Part shown: positions 1 to 8,284 of the stretch, piece after piece
How the letters are laid out: the number at the start of each line of letters is the position of its first letter
Position numbering within the stretch: the stretch's first letter is position 1
Assembly: GCF_964253085.1 (NCBI RefSeq)
Contig: NZ_CAXUQH020000001.1
Coordinates: 3,286,001 to 3,350,000, forward strand
Origin: Paenibacillus_E sp964253085
Lineage (GTDB): Bacteria; Bacillota; Bacilli; Paenibacillales; NBRC-103111
Reading direction: 5' to 3'
Length of the DNA: 64,000 nucleotides
Position numbers and translations under genes: made by a program
Notes under the pieces: generated by a model
What the model was told of the DNA's origin: nothing
Databases searched by the model: none
The model's input: only the letters and a program-made list of their open reading frames with translations

Positions 1-125
1 AAGGAGAAACCTTTACATTTATGAGCATGTTTTCGAAACAAATGGATCATAAACAGAATTCAGGACAGTAAGCGTTATCCTGTTTCTATGGAAATTGGAA
101 CAGATAAACTTCATGGTGAGGGTGG

Positions 126-935
126 TTGAAAATAGTGGTTACAACGCCTAAAAGATTTGCGGCACATATTCTCCTATTTGATTCAAAGCAATTTATTTTA
201 AAGATGTTAGAAAATTGCGATCCATTTGTTGAAAAGATTTACGTCGCATATAGCAAAGTCCCGTGGAGTTACAATCCTCAAGCCAGAGACGTCATGACAA
301 ACACTGCCGATCTTAATATATTAATGCAATCTAAATACGCTGATAAAATAGAAATCATTCACGGGGTTTGGGACTGGGAACACGACCAGAGGAACGCTTG
401 TCTGAAAAAAGCCAGAGAGGATGGATTTGATTTCTTAATCGTTCAAGATGCAGATGAATTCTATACTAATGAAGATTATGCAAGGATGATTGACACGATC
501 AGCAGCGAACCTGATTATGACTGTTATGAAACCCCTTGGTGCAGTTTCTGGAAATCTTGGGATTACATCTTGGTAAATGAAGCGGGATCCAGTGTATATG
601 GTTATCGTCCTAATATAGCTATGAACTGCAAGCGCAACATTTGGTTTACTAGCCATCGCGGTTCAGGATACTCTGCGAAAATCAAAGTACTCGATTCGTT
701 GTGTTATCACGGAAGTTATGTACTTGGTGATGAAGAGGTATACCGCAAAATTAATTCGTGGGGCCATGCTTTAGATTTTGACCGTGAAGCTTGGTACTAC
801 AATAAGTGGTTGAGTTGGTCGGAAGGCAGCGAAGATCTTCACCCCACACACCCGTATGTTTGGAAAAGAGCAGTTAAATTTACTGGTCAACTGCCAGAAG
901 TTCTCCGAAAAGATAATGAAACAACGACCCAGTAA
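126..935 (+). CDS. Glycosyltransferase, GT2-like, TTG start
   Basis: Likely a cytoplasmic nucleotide-sugar-dependent glycosyltransferase of 269 residues. It opens with a beta-strand-rich segment and has an acidic QDADEF motif at about residues 107-112, the usual metal and sugar-nucleotide binding DxD of GT-A folds. No signal peptide or membrane segment is visible. The start is TTG, preceded by the purine-rich GGTGAGGGTGG at 115-125. The next glycosyltransferase begins 13 bp after its stop, so the two form an operon that probably began to the left of the window. The acceptor and donor cannot be told from sequence. The glycosyltransferase assignment rests on the DxD motif and the neighbour, so it is moderate. 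Confidence 0.75.
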   Translation: MKIVVTTPKRFAAHILLFDSKQFILKMLENCDPFVEKIYVAYSKVPWSYNPQARDVMTNTADLNILMQSKYADKIEIIHGVWDWEHDQRNACLKKAREDGFDFLIVQDADEFYTNEDYARMIDTISSEPDYDCYETPWCSFWKSWDYILVNEAGSSVYGYRPNIAMNCKRNIWFTSHRGSGYSAKIKVLDSLCYHGSYVLGDEEVYRKINSWGHALDFDREAWYYNKWLSWSEGSEDLHPTHPYVWKRAVKFTGQLPEVLRKDNETTTQ

Positions 936-948
936 ATGGAGGAATGAT

Positions 949-1842
949 ATGGAAAGGAAGCCGCTTGTCAGTATTCTGATCCCTGCTTATAACAGGCCCC
1001 ATTATTTGAAGTTAGCGCTAGAAAGTGCCATTCATCAAACCTATCCAAATATTGAAATCATCATATGTGATGATAGCACGGACATGGGCGTATGGGTTAT
1101 GATGCAGCCCTATCTGGCACAATATCCGAATATCAAGTATGTTAAAAACGACACCGTGCTATTTGTTAAAAATTGGAACAAGTGTTATGAACTATCCTCT
1201 GGTGAATATGTGAACTATTTAATGGATGATGATTTGTTTCACCCTGAGAAAATTGAACGAATGATGGCATGCTATCTAGAGATACCGGATGTCGCGCTAG
1301 TTACTTCTTACCGCCAATTGATCGATGGATCCGGGAACGAAAGATCTGCTGTATATGCAACACGAAGATTGTACAATGAGACGACGGTGTTGAACGGAAT
1401 TGATTTTGGCGATGACATATTGAGTGACGGACATAATGTGATCGGAGAGCCGACTACTGTGCTTTTTCGAAAAAGGGATTTAAAAGAACCGTTCGGCATT
1501 CTTTGCGGCAGACAGTTTACGACCCTCAATGATTTGGCGACATGGCTCTCGCTTCTTGTTCGGGGCAACGCCGTCTATTTACCTGAACCTCTCAGTTATT
1601 TCCGCATTCATTTCGGACAAAATCAAAGCACTCTCGGCATATCTTCATTTGCAGATTGGAGCGAATTGACGATATGTGCAAGAGAGGTAGGTTTTTTACA
1701 GGACTCGGACCGGTACAAGGCTGCGCTTGAGTTACAACTGAATAGGCTAGCTGAAGATAAATTGTCACCGTCTTTTTCGGAATATGTTCCGAAAATCAAC
1801 GAACAGCAGAAAAAGATCGAAGCCATCATTTCCAATCTGTGA
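949..1842 (+). CDS. Family 2 glycosyltransferase
   Basis: GT2 family enzyme of 297 residues. The N-terminus VSILIPAYNRP (residues 7-17) is the classic start of a GT-A fold, followed by the nucleotide-binding DDS at 41-43 and the LMDDDLF metal-binding motif at 92-98. The chosen ATG has a clear GGAGGA five bases upstream; a longer in-frame reading would overlap the preceding glycosyltransferase by about 80 bp and lacks such a site. It follows that gene by 13 bp and ends the operon, since a strong hairpin terminator lies at 1883-1933. It probably acts in synthesis of a cell-surface glycan or protein glycan; the exact sugar is unknown. Confidence 0.85.
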   Translation: MERKPLVSILIPAYNRPHYLKLALESAIHQTYPNIEIIICDDSTDMGVWVMMQPYLAQYPNIKYVKNDTVLFVKNWNKCYELSSGEYVNYLMDDDLFHPEKIERMMACYLEIPDVALVTSYRQLIDGSGNERSAVYATRRLYNETTVLNGIDFGDDILSDGHNVIGEPTTVLFRKRDLKEPFGILCGRQFTTLNDLATWLSLLVRGNAVYLPEPLSYFRIHFGQNQSTLGISSFADWSELTICAREVGFLQDSDRYKAALELQLNRLAEDKLSPSFSEYVPKINEQQKKIEAIISNL

Positions 1843-1882
1843 GGAAGTTCTAATGCCGATTAGAGCCAGATCATCTCATAAT

Positions 1883-1933
1883 AAAAAGCTGGTAGTTCAA
1901 ACATTTTCTCATGTTTGAACTGCCAGCTTTTTT
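1883..1933. terminator. Bidirectional intrinsic terminator
   Basis: A stem of about 20 bp (arms starting AAAAAGCTGG and ending CCAGCTTTTT) with an eight-base loop lies between two convergent genes. A-tract on one side and T-tract on the other let it work on both strands. Confidence 0.85.
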
Positions 1934-1950
1934 GTAACTATAGGATGAAA

Positions 1951-3405
1951 TTAAGGCAAGCGCACCGATGCGCGGTACAGTTTGCTGTTCCAGTCGACCG
2001 TGCTTTTGAGCGATTCGGCAACGAGGCGAAGCGGGACATACATCCGGCTGTCACCCATGATTTGCAAGGGAACAGGGACAGAAACGGATTTTCCGTTCAC
2101 AGTAGCGACAGAACTTCCATCCTGCAGCTTCAACGTAACGCCAGCATTAGTAATCGTGGCTGTTCGCGTTGACGCATCCCAGGTAAATTTGGCGTTCATT
2201 GCTGTGATAAAAGGACGAATAGGTACAACAGTTGTTTCTTTATCGATGAAGCCGGTAAAATCCGAGATATATTGTCCGTTAATATCAATTTGTACTTTAG
2301 GCTTGTCCAATTTGCGAACGACAAGAGCATTGCTAAGCTTTCGACCTGGATAGGTCATCATGGTGCCGTTCGCATAAAGTCCGGAGCTGGAGCCGCCATC
2401 CATATTCATCGCTTCTTTCAATCCAAGCGCAATCGAAATCGCAGCTAGCTCTGACAAGGTGGCGCTAGGTACTGTGGCCATCACTAGGCGGTTAGAGCCG
2501 TCAATCCCAACGAAGCTTCTTGCCGCGGAGGATTGTGTGACTTTCGGATCTGTAAAGCCATCTCTACTCACATTGATATCCGAGACGCCGGTTGTTACGA
2601 GCTTTGGACCTACGCCGATGGCGGACAGCCAGGTCTTGGCGTCAAGATTACTTCCGCCCTCACCCTTCGCAAGAATATCCTTCGTGATTCTGTCACCTAC
2701 GTCCAGTTTGGTTAGGACGTTTTGTTTATTATTGGCGCTGTTGCCGACGAATAAAACATAGCCACCATCCGGGACCGATACAGATTCCTGCGTAATCCGT
2801 GTGACAAGTCCATCGCTGATCACCACTTTGGTACCATTCGGGAAGCCGATCCAGCGGCCAAAATCCGATGTATACCAGACAATCTGATCAGTGCTCGTGT
2901 CTCCGTAATATTTGTTAATACCCCATGGGTTGATGGTGTAAGTACCGCCGCCTTCACTGGTGCGAATGGCAATGTCGAGATTGACGAATTGTATGTCAGG
3001 CACCTTATCTTTGTTTAGAAAAAGCGTCTGATTTTCCCCAGAATGCATCGGCTCACCAGACTTCAGCAGCGTCCCGTTGGGGTAGCGAATATATGGATCA
3101 GACTCGTAGGCATTGAAAAATGTTCCATTAATCGCCGCGACACCGTTCTCTCGCTCCACGATGGATTGCATAGCGTCGTCATGTCCGATACCACCATCTG
3201 CTAAAGCAGGAACAAGTTCAAGCATTGGATCGGTAAGGTCAACCGTGACCGTTTTGACTGTGAAGTTTTTGCCGGAAGCATATACGAGTTTCGTAGATGC
3301 GTTAACGGAGGGTGAGTAGGCTGCGGATGCTGGTGTACTGCCCAAGAGTAGTGCTGCAGTCAGGAGCAGGGAAGTTGCTGGTATGACAAGTTTCAATTGA
3401 AACAT
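1951..3405 (-). CDS. Secreted phosphodiester glycosidase (NAGPA) with copper amine oxidase-like domain
   Basis: Exported protein of 484 residues. The start used here gives a textbook signal peptide (MFQLKLVIP, hydrophobic core, cleavage near ASAAYS) and has AGGAG nine bases upstream; a longer reading adds 47 residues that do not look like protein N-terminus. The middle carries a phosphodiester glycosidase (NAGPA, DUF2233) domain, with the signature MNMDGGSSSG near residue 337. The last roughly 110 residues look like the copper amine oxidase N-terminal-like repeat (PVPLQIMGDSRMYVPLRLVAE), a common wall-associated module in Paenibacillus. Its likely substrate is a cell-wall or polysaccharide phosphodiester, which is inference. 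It is monocistronic, between two terminators. Confidence 0.85.
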   Translation of the reverse strand: MFQLKLVIPATSLLLTAALLLGSTPASAAYSPSVNASTKLVYASGKNFTVKTVTVDLTDPMLELVPALADGGIGHDDAMQSIVERENGVAAINGTFFNAYESDPYIRYPNGTLLKSGEPMHSGENQTLFLNKDKVPDIQFVNLDIAIRTSEGGGTYTINPWGINKYYGDTSTDQIVWYTSDFGRWIGFPNGTKVVISDGLVTRITQESVSVPDGGYVLFVGNSANNKQNVLTKLDVGDRITKDILAKGEGGSNLDAKTWLSAIGVGPKLVTTGVSDINVSRDGFTDPKVTQSSAARSFVGIDGSNRLVMATVPSATLSELAAISIALGLKEAMNMDGGSSSGLYANGTMMTYPGRKLSNALVVRKLDKPKVQIDINGQYISDFTGFIDKETTVVPIRPFITAMNAKFTWDASTRTATITNAGVTLKLQDGSSVATVNGKSVSVPVPLQIMGDSRMYVPLRLVAESLKSTVDWNSKLYRASVRLP

Positions 3406-3561
3406 ATGGTTGGGTCTCCTTTTGTGAAAGTTGATGTCGAAATTTGATGAATTATATACGTCTAGTATAACATTCGGATGAGCTGTGGTGTTTAAGACGC
3501 ATGAGGGAACTAAGTCGAGAGAGTTGGCCGCATAGGCCGCCGCCATTCTGCAACGACGCAG

Positions 3562-3607
3562 AAAAGGGCCATCTCCCGTAGATGAATCTACACGGAGACA
3601 ACCCTTT
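3562..3607 (-). terminator. Intrinsic terminator of the SNF2 operon
   Basis: On the minus strand, downstream of the helicase stop, a hairpin with arms AAGGG..TCTCC and GGAGA..CCCTT closes on a short T-run (TTTTCT). It separates the helicase from the NAGPA-type gene. Confidence 0.7.
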
Positions 3608-3627
3608 CATCGCAATGTCACTACCAA

Positions 3628-6597
3628 TTACCAAGATTTCCGCAGTGTAAACAAATCCTGCAGCTCATCATTCGAAAGCTCGGTTATCCAGCCTTCGGAG
3701 GAGGAGATGACGTTGTCGCTGAGGCTCATTTTGCTTTCGAGCATCTCGTCGATCCGCTCTTCCAGTGTGCCGAGCGAGATGAACTTGTGGACCTGCACGT
3801 TCCGCGTTTGGCCCATTCGATACGCGCGGTCGGTCGCTTGGTTCTCGACCGCGGGATTCCACCAGCGGTCGAAGTGGAACACGTGATTCGCCGCGGTCAA
3901 ATTCAACCCGACGCCGCCGGCTTTCAGCGACAGCACGAAAATACTCGGTCCTTCGCCGTCAGCGGCTTGGAACCGTTCAATCATGCGGTCGCGATCCTGC
4001 TTCGGCGTGCTCCCGTTGAGGTAGAACACCGGCTCTCCGCGCTGCGCGGAGAGCACACTCGCCAGCATGCGGCCCATGCCCACATACTGCGTGAAGATCA
4101 AGCACGAATCGCCCTCGTCGCGGAGCTCATCGACCATCGCAACAAGCCGCTCCAGCTTCGCCGAGCGCAACACCAACTCAGCGCGGCTTTCTTCGCTCTG
4201 AGCCATTCCCTCCGCCAGTTCCGCTTCCTTCGTGAGCAGCATCGGATGATCACACAGCTGCTTCAGCTGTGTCAAAGCGCCAAGGATCGCGCCTTTGCGC
4301 TCCATGCCCTCTAGCTTCTTCATGCGCTCCATCAAATCCTTGACGGTCTGCTCGTACATCGCGCCTTGCTCTGCCGTCAAGTTGATGTAGACCTTCATTT
4401 CCAGCTTATCCGGCAAATCGAGCTGGATGGCAGGATCTTTCTTTTTACGGCGCAGCATAAATGGTTTAACCAACTGTTGAAGCTGCGCAGTCCGTTCCGT
4501 ATCCTGATGTTTCTCGATCGGATTCGCGAAGCGAACTTGAAAACCGCGCTGATTTCCGAGATAACCTGGATTCAGGAAGTCATAGATGGACCACAGCTCT
4601 GATAATCGATTCTCAATCGGCGTACCCGTAAGGGCAATACGATGAACAGCGTTCAATGAGCGGATGGCGGCGGATTGCTTGTTTTGGGCATTTTTAATAT
4701 TCTGAGCTTCATCCAAACAGAGGGAGCTCCACATGTATGGCTGAAGAGTTTCTTGATCCATAAGTGCTGTCGTGTAGGAAGTCAGGACAATATCGACTCC
4801 TTGTAAAGCATCATCCAGTGCGGCTCCGCCCAAACGACCTTTCCCATAGTGCAGCATAACAGTAAGTTCAGGTGCGAAACGCGCAAGCTCCTTCTGCCAG
4901 TTACCCAGTACAGAAGTAGGGCAAATCAGTAACGCAGGCTGCTCAGAAACCGGCTTGTGATGCAATAAATACGTGATGAATTGGACGGTTTTACCAAGTC
5001 CCATATCATCAGCTAAGCAAGCGCCGAGGCCGAACTTTCTCAGATAGGTTAGCCAAGTAAACCCTTGGTGCTGATAGCCGCGCAACTCGGCGCGAAGCCC
5101 TTGCGGCACGGGGATGAGCTCTAGATCGGAAGGCTGTCCTAGCTGTCGAACTAACTTAAGTAGATGTCCGTTCAACTCCACTTCTAGTTGTAAGCGAGCT
5201 TCCTCTTCAGGATCAATCTCATCGAGATGATCGCCGTCCCAGGAGGAGGATTTTACCTTATCCCGCTCTAACTCACTCAACAAATGCAGCTGAAAAATGT
5301 CTTGCAGCGACAAGCCCTCAGCTGGATCGATGCTGTCCATGAGTCGGCGGATTTGTTCTAAGAAGGCAGGGTCTAAATAGATCCACTGCCCTCGGAAACG
5401 AACTAACCGTTCGTTGCGGGTAAGCAGGCTGTTGAATTCCGCTTCGCTCAGTTCGGAATCTCCGATGGCGATCCGCCAGTCGAAATTGACGAGCGAGTTC
5501 ATGCCGAACAAGGACTCGCTTTTGCCACCGCCACCGCCGCCGGCACCGCTACCTGCTTCTGCAGCGACTTTGGCACTGAGGCGAGGCTTCCGCTTCGCTG
5601 CGGCTTCCCACCAAGCTGGCAGCATGACGTTCCAGCCATCCTCCAGCAAAATGCGGCTGTCCTTGGTCAGGAACGTCCAGGCCGAGTCATCGCTCATCGG
5701 ATGAGCGAGCAGTTCTCCATCATCGGCCATGCGAGGCAGTGCTTCCAATAAGCGCGTTACCCAGCCGGGAGCACGCTCCACCACATGCGGCGTCCACTCC
5801 GACGCCCATTGGCCTGAAGCAGTTCCATCCACATGCAGCCTGATCGGGGTCAGAAGGGTACTGTCATGTTTGTCCTGCAGTACGAGTCGCAACCGCCAGT
5901 CTTCTTCAAGCTCATCGGGCTCAAGCAGCTGCAGAGCAGGGCGGAAAGGTGCTAAGTCTGGTCGCCAGCCCATGGCAGAGAGCCATTCATTCTCCGTAAA
6001 AGCAGCGGGAGAATCGTCCGCGATGTTGGCCTTCCGATTCGTCGCAAACAATGCCGGGTAATCTCGACGCAAATCGGCCATTGCAGTCGCATCTGCATAA
6101 TGTGCTTCTACGACGGCAGCCGAAAAGGCGGCGCGCAAACCAGCCTCGCCAAGGTCATCCATGCTCCCCAGCATGTGCCAATCCACGTCTGCCAGTTCTT
6201 CCGCATTTCGATCCCAAGTCCATACTAACTGACCATTGCGGAAGTCCTCATAGCTGGGTAAATAGAGCCCTTTCTGAGCAGCTTCATAGAGAAGTGGAGC
6301 AACACGTAACATCATCTTTGCAGATTCAGTGCCCATTTCCCAGCTCACAATATCCATGAAATTGGGCTCGGCAAAGAAGGCAAGAACCTGCTCCGCAGGG
6401 AGAATCGTCACAACAAGCTCGCCAGCTTGCTGCGTTTCTAGTAAAGTGCCATAGAGCGAAGGCTCATGCCACGTGAATAAGAGCTTACGAAAGTGGTCAC
6501 CCGAGACATCGCGGCCATCTTTGAAGCCCCAGAGCAAGGCATCTCCACTATCCGTTAGGGACATACATAACGACATTTCGTGCAGTTTGGTGCTCAT
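3628..6597 (-). CDS. SNF2-family DEAD/DEAH-box helicase
   Basis: A 989-residue SNF2/RapA-like ATP-dependent DNA translocase. The C-terminal half holds the motor: Walker A DDMGLGKT near residue 530, Walker B DEAQ near 628, LTGTPIEN near 660, then the helicase C lobe with SLKAGGVGLNLT and the arginine-finger region ATDRAYRMGQ near 920. The N-terminal half (about 450 residues) is the poorly defined region typical of bacterial SNF2 proteins of this length, and includes a glycine-rich linker (GAGGGGGG). Its ATG overlaps the stop of the upstream SWIM-domain gene by four bases (ATGA), so the two are translationally coupled and probably work together. Role in transcription, repair or defence cannot be decided here. 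Confidence 0.93.
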   Translation of the reverse strand: MSTKLHEMSLCMSLTDSGDALLWGFKDGRDVSGDHFRKLLFTWHEPSLYGTLLETQQAGELVVTILPAEQVLAFFAEPNFMDIVSWEMGTESAKMMLRVAPLLYEAAQKGLYLPSYEDFRNGQLVWTWDRNAEELADVDWHMLGSMDDLGEAGLRAAFSAAVVEAHYADATAMADLRRDYPALFATNRKANIADDSPAAFTENEWLSAMGWRPDLAPFRPALQLLEPDELEEDWRLRLVLQDKHDSTLLTPIRLHVDGTASGQWASEWTPHVVERAPGWVTRLLEALPRMADDGELLAHPMSDDSAWTFLTKDSRILLEDGWNVMLPAWWEAAAKRKPRLSAKVAAEAGSGAGGGGGGKSESLFGMNSLVNFDWRIAIGDSELSEAEFNSLLTRNERLVRFRGQWIYLDPAFLEQIRRLMDSIDPAEGLSLQDIFQLHLLSELERDKVKSSSWDGDHLDEIDPEEEARLQLEVELNGHLLKLVRQLGQPSDLELIPVPQGLRAELRGYQHQGFTWLTYLRKFGLGACLADDMGLGKTVQFITYLLHHKPVSEQPALLICPTSVLGNWQKELARFAPELTVMLHYGKGRLGGAALDDALQGVDIVLTSYTTALMDQETLQPYMWSSLCLDEAQNIKNAQNKQSAAIRSLNAVHRIALTGTPIENRLSELWSIYDFLNPGYLGNQRGFQVRFANPIEKHQDTERTAQLQQLVKPFMLRRKKKDPAIQLDLPDKLEMKVYINLTAEQGAMYEQTVKDLMERMKKLEGMERKGAILGALTQLKQLCDHPMLLTKEAELAEGMAQSEESRAELVLRSAKLERLVAMVDELRDEGDSCLIFTQYVGMGRMLASVLSAQRGEPVFYLNGSTPKQDRDRMIERFQAADGEGPSIFVLSLKAGGVGLNLTAANHVFHFDRWWNPAVENQATDRAYRMGQTRNVQVHKFISLGTLEERIDEMLESKMSLSDNVISSSEGWITELSNDELQDLFTLRKSW

Positions 6598-8150
6598 TCT
6601 AGCAGCTTCCCTTTCTTCAATTCTTCTTGCAAGGCACGCAGCCTGCTAAACCGACTGACGAATCGGGTGAAGAACGCTTCCCATCGTTCGGGTTGCTTCA
6701 TTTTTTTATATACCTTTTCCAAACGTTTCAGCAGCCGTACTGCTGCCTTGTAGTCATGACGATTTTTGAGCCGAATATAGTGCTCCACCGCTTGATGATA
6801 ATAAGGTAGTAGTAGCTCAGGCGACTCCTTCTCAATGGGCTGCAGCACATTCACTCGATGTGTAAAAGGGTCGTAGCCCTGTGCAATTTGCATTTCGATC
6901 CACGGCTTCCATTGGCGCTTCTCATAGTAGAGGGTTTCAATGATCCGGTACGTAGTTGGCAAAAGCTCTTCTAACGACTGCCACATGTCTGGCTCCGCTT
7001 CAGGCCGTTCAGCGACGACAAGCTTCCAGTAGGAGACGTAGACGTCGACTTCGAGATGTCTTTTTCCATGATAGAAAGAACTCAATCTTCGCAACCACTG
7101 AACAATCTCTTGCCAATCCTGAGCATGCTTCATGTAGTCAAGGTATGGTACGAACAGAATCGTGGGCGCTTCCTTGAATGTCGCGTGTGAGGCTAAGGTA
7201 TCCCAGGCCAGATGGGATCTTCCTTGTCGAAGATACAGATAGGCTCGGCCAGCGCATAGGGAAAAGGAGAGATCTGCTGCTTCCATCTCTTCGAAAGCGG
7301 TTATCTCAGAGGCTATCAGGCGTTCCTCAGCTGCAACATGATAAGCCCAGAACGTCGTAAACACCCTGAAGTGGTGCAGCTTCTTTGGTGATTCAATCGC
7401 CATTTGCGCGCGAAGATAAGCGGTAGTTTGTGTGAATCTCTCCCCATGCTGCCCGTCATCCAACGAATCAGCCGTTTCTCTCAACCACTCATCCAGCTCA
7501 TCACTCAAATGATAGACGGTTGCAGCCGTGTAGAACGTGACACCAGCTTGGGCATTCTGCTCAATGATTTTACGCAAAATGAACAGCCGCTGATGGCATT
7601 CGAAATAAAACAGATCCGTTTCGGAGAACCGAATCGGTGTACGCTTGAGATTCGCAAATTGCCCCCGCAGCAATTCAACATAGTTCCATTGATCGTAGGA
7701 TGGTTTGAGATGGTAGGTGTAATGCTCCATGAATTTGTGCCATCCATCTACAGTCATCCCAGGCAGTTGCTCCAACGTAGACACGTTAGAGGATTGCGCA
7801 GCTACTCGTTTCAGCGCCATCTTGGCATTCATGATTTGGGAGGCTGGATAGCCTTGGCGATCTGCCAGCTCCATCAAAGCTGCAGCGACGTGTTTACAGG
7901 CCGTCTTAACAGGACAGGTGCAGGAGCTTGCTTTCAACAGATTCAGGTCAATCCCAACCTGACATTTCTCGCCAAACTCTTCCACAACGGCGTTAACCTT
8001 CCTAAGTTCTGTTGCAATATTCAGAGACGTAACCATCTGCTGTTTATAGAAATGAAAGCCCCGACTTAGCGTAACTTCGTTATACGTTTCAGCTACATAT
8101 TCGAGCAATTTCGGCCATTGGTCATCATTTAAAACAGGTGTAGAAGACAT
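6594..8150 (-). CDS. SWIM zinc-finger protein
   Basis: A 518-residue protein with a SWIM-type zinc finger: C77, C79, C85 and H87 (CTCPVKTACKH) match the CxCx(n)CxH pattern used for DNA or protein binding. The rest is helical and low in recognisable motifs. The start has AAGGAG seven bases upstream. It is the first gene of a two-gene unit with the SNF2 helicase (4-bp overlap). SWIM and SNF2 genes are often paired in Firmicutes, so this protein is probably the targeting partner of the motor, but no function has been established from sequence. It is transcribed from the promoter at 8194-8221. Confidence 0.85.
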   Translation of the reverse strand: MSSTPVLNDDQWPKLLEYVAETYNEVTLSRGFHFYKQQMVTSLNIATELRKVNAVVEEFGEKCQVGIDLNLLKASSCTCPVKTACKHVAAALMELADRQGYPASQIMNAKMALKRVAAQSSNVSTLEQLPGMTVDGWHKFMEHYTYHLKPSYDQWNYVELLRGQFANLKRTPIRFSETDLFYFECHQRLFILRKIIEQNAQAGVTFYTAATVYHLSDELDEWLRETADSLDDGQHGERFTQTTAYLRAQMAIESPKKLHHFRVFTTFWAYHVAAEERLIASEITAFEEMEAADLSFSLCAGRAYLYLRQGRSHLAWDTLASHATFKEAPTILFVPYLDYMKHAQDWQEIVQWLRRLSSFYHGKRHLEVDVYVSYWKLVVAERPEAEPDMWQSLEELLPTTYRIIETLYYEKRQWKPWIEMQIAQGYDPFTHRVNVLQPIEKESPELLLPYYHQAVEHYIRLKNRHDYKAAVRLLKRLEKVYKKMKQPERWEAFFTRFVSRFSRLRALQEELKKGKLLE

Positions 8151-8193
8151 GAGTAAACTCCTTTAGAAACCAACGATAAGAACACATGTCTCT

Positions 8194-8221
8194 ATTATAA
8201 AATGTCAGGACTAACTTGTAA
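8194..8221 (-). promoter_or_regulatory. Predicted sigma-A promoter for the SWIM-SNF2 operon
   Basis: On the minus strand, -35 TTACAA (8216-8221) and a perfect -10 TATAAT (8194-8199) are separated by 16 bp, about 45 bp upstream of the start codon. The -35 hexamer is shared with the divergent promoter. Confidence 0.55.
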
Positions 8222-8244
8222 ATTTTACAGGGACAAATTATACT
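8216..8244 (+). promoter_or_regulatory. Predicted sigma-A promoter for the sensor kinase operon
   Basis: On the plus strand, -35 TTGTAA (8216-8221), 17-bp spacer, -10 TATACT (8239-8244), about 40 bp before the GTG start. The same six bases serve as the -35 of the opposite promoter. Confidence 0.5.
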
Positions 8245-8284
8245 TTCCTACAATACTAGCACGCATTTAAAGCGGGGGAAGCTT

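Noticed and set aside
1..71. Possible C-terminal ends of an upstream gene in two frames
   Set aside because: Frames ending at 52 and 71 are too short to identify, so no call was made.
2000..2760. Plus-strand open frames opposite the NAGPA gene
   Set aside because: They lie antisense to a clear gene, have no ribosome sites and no recognisable domains.
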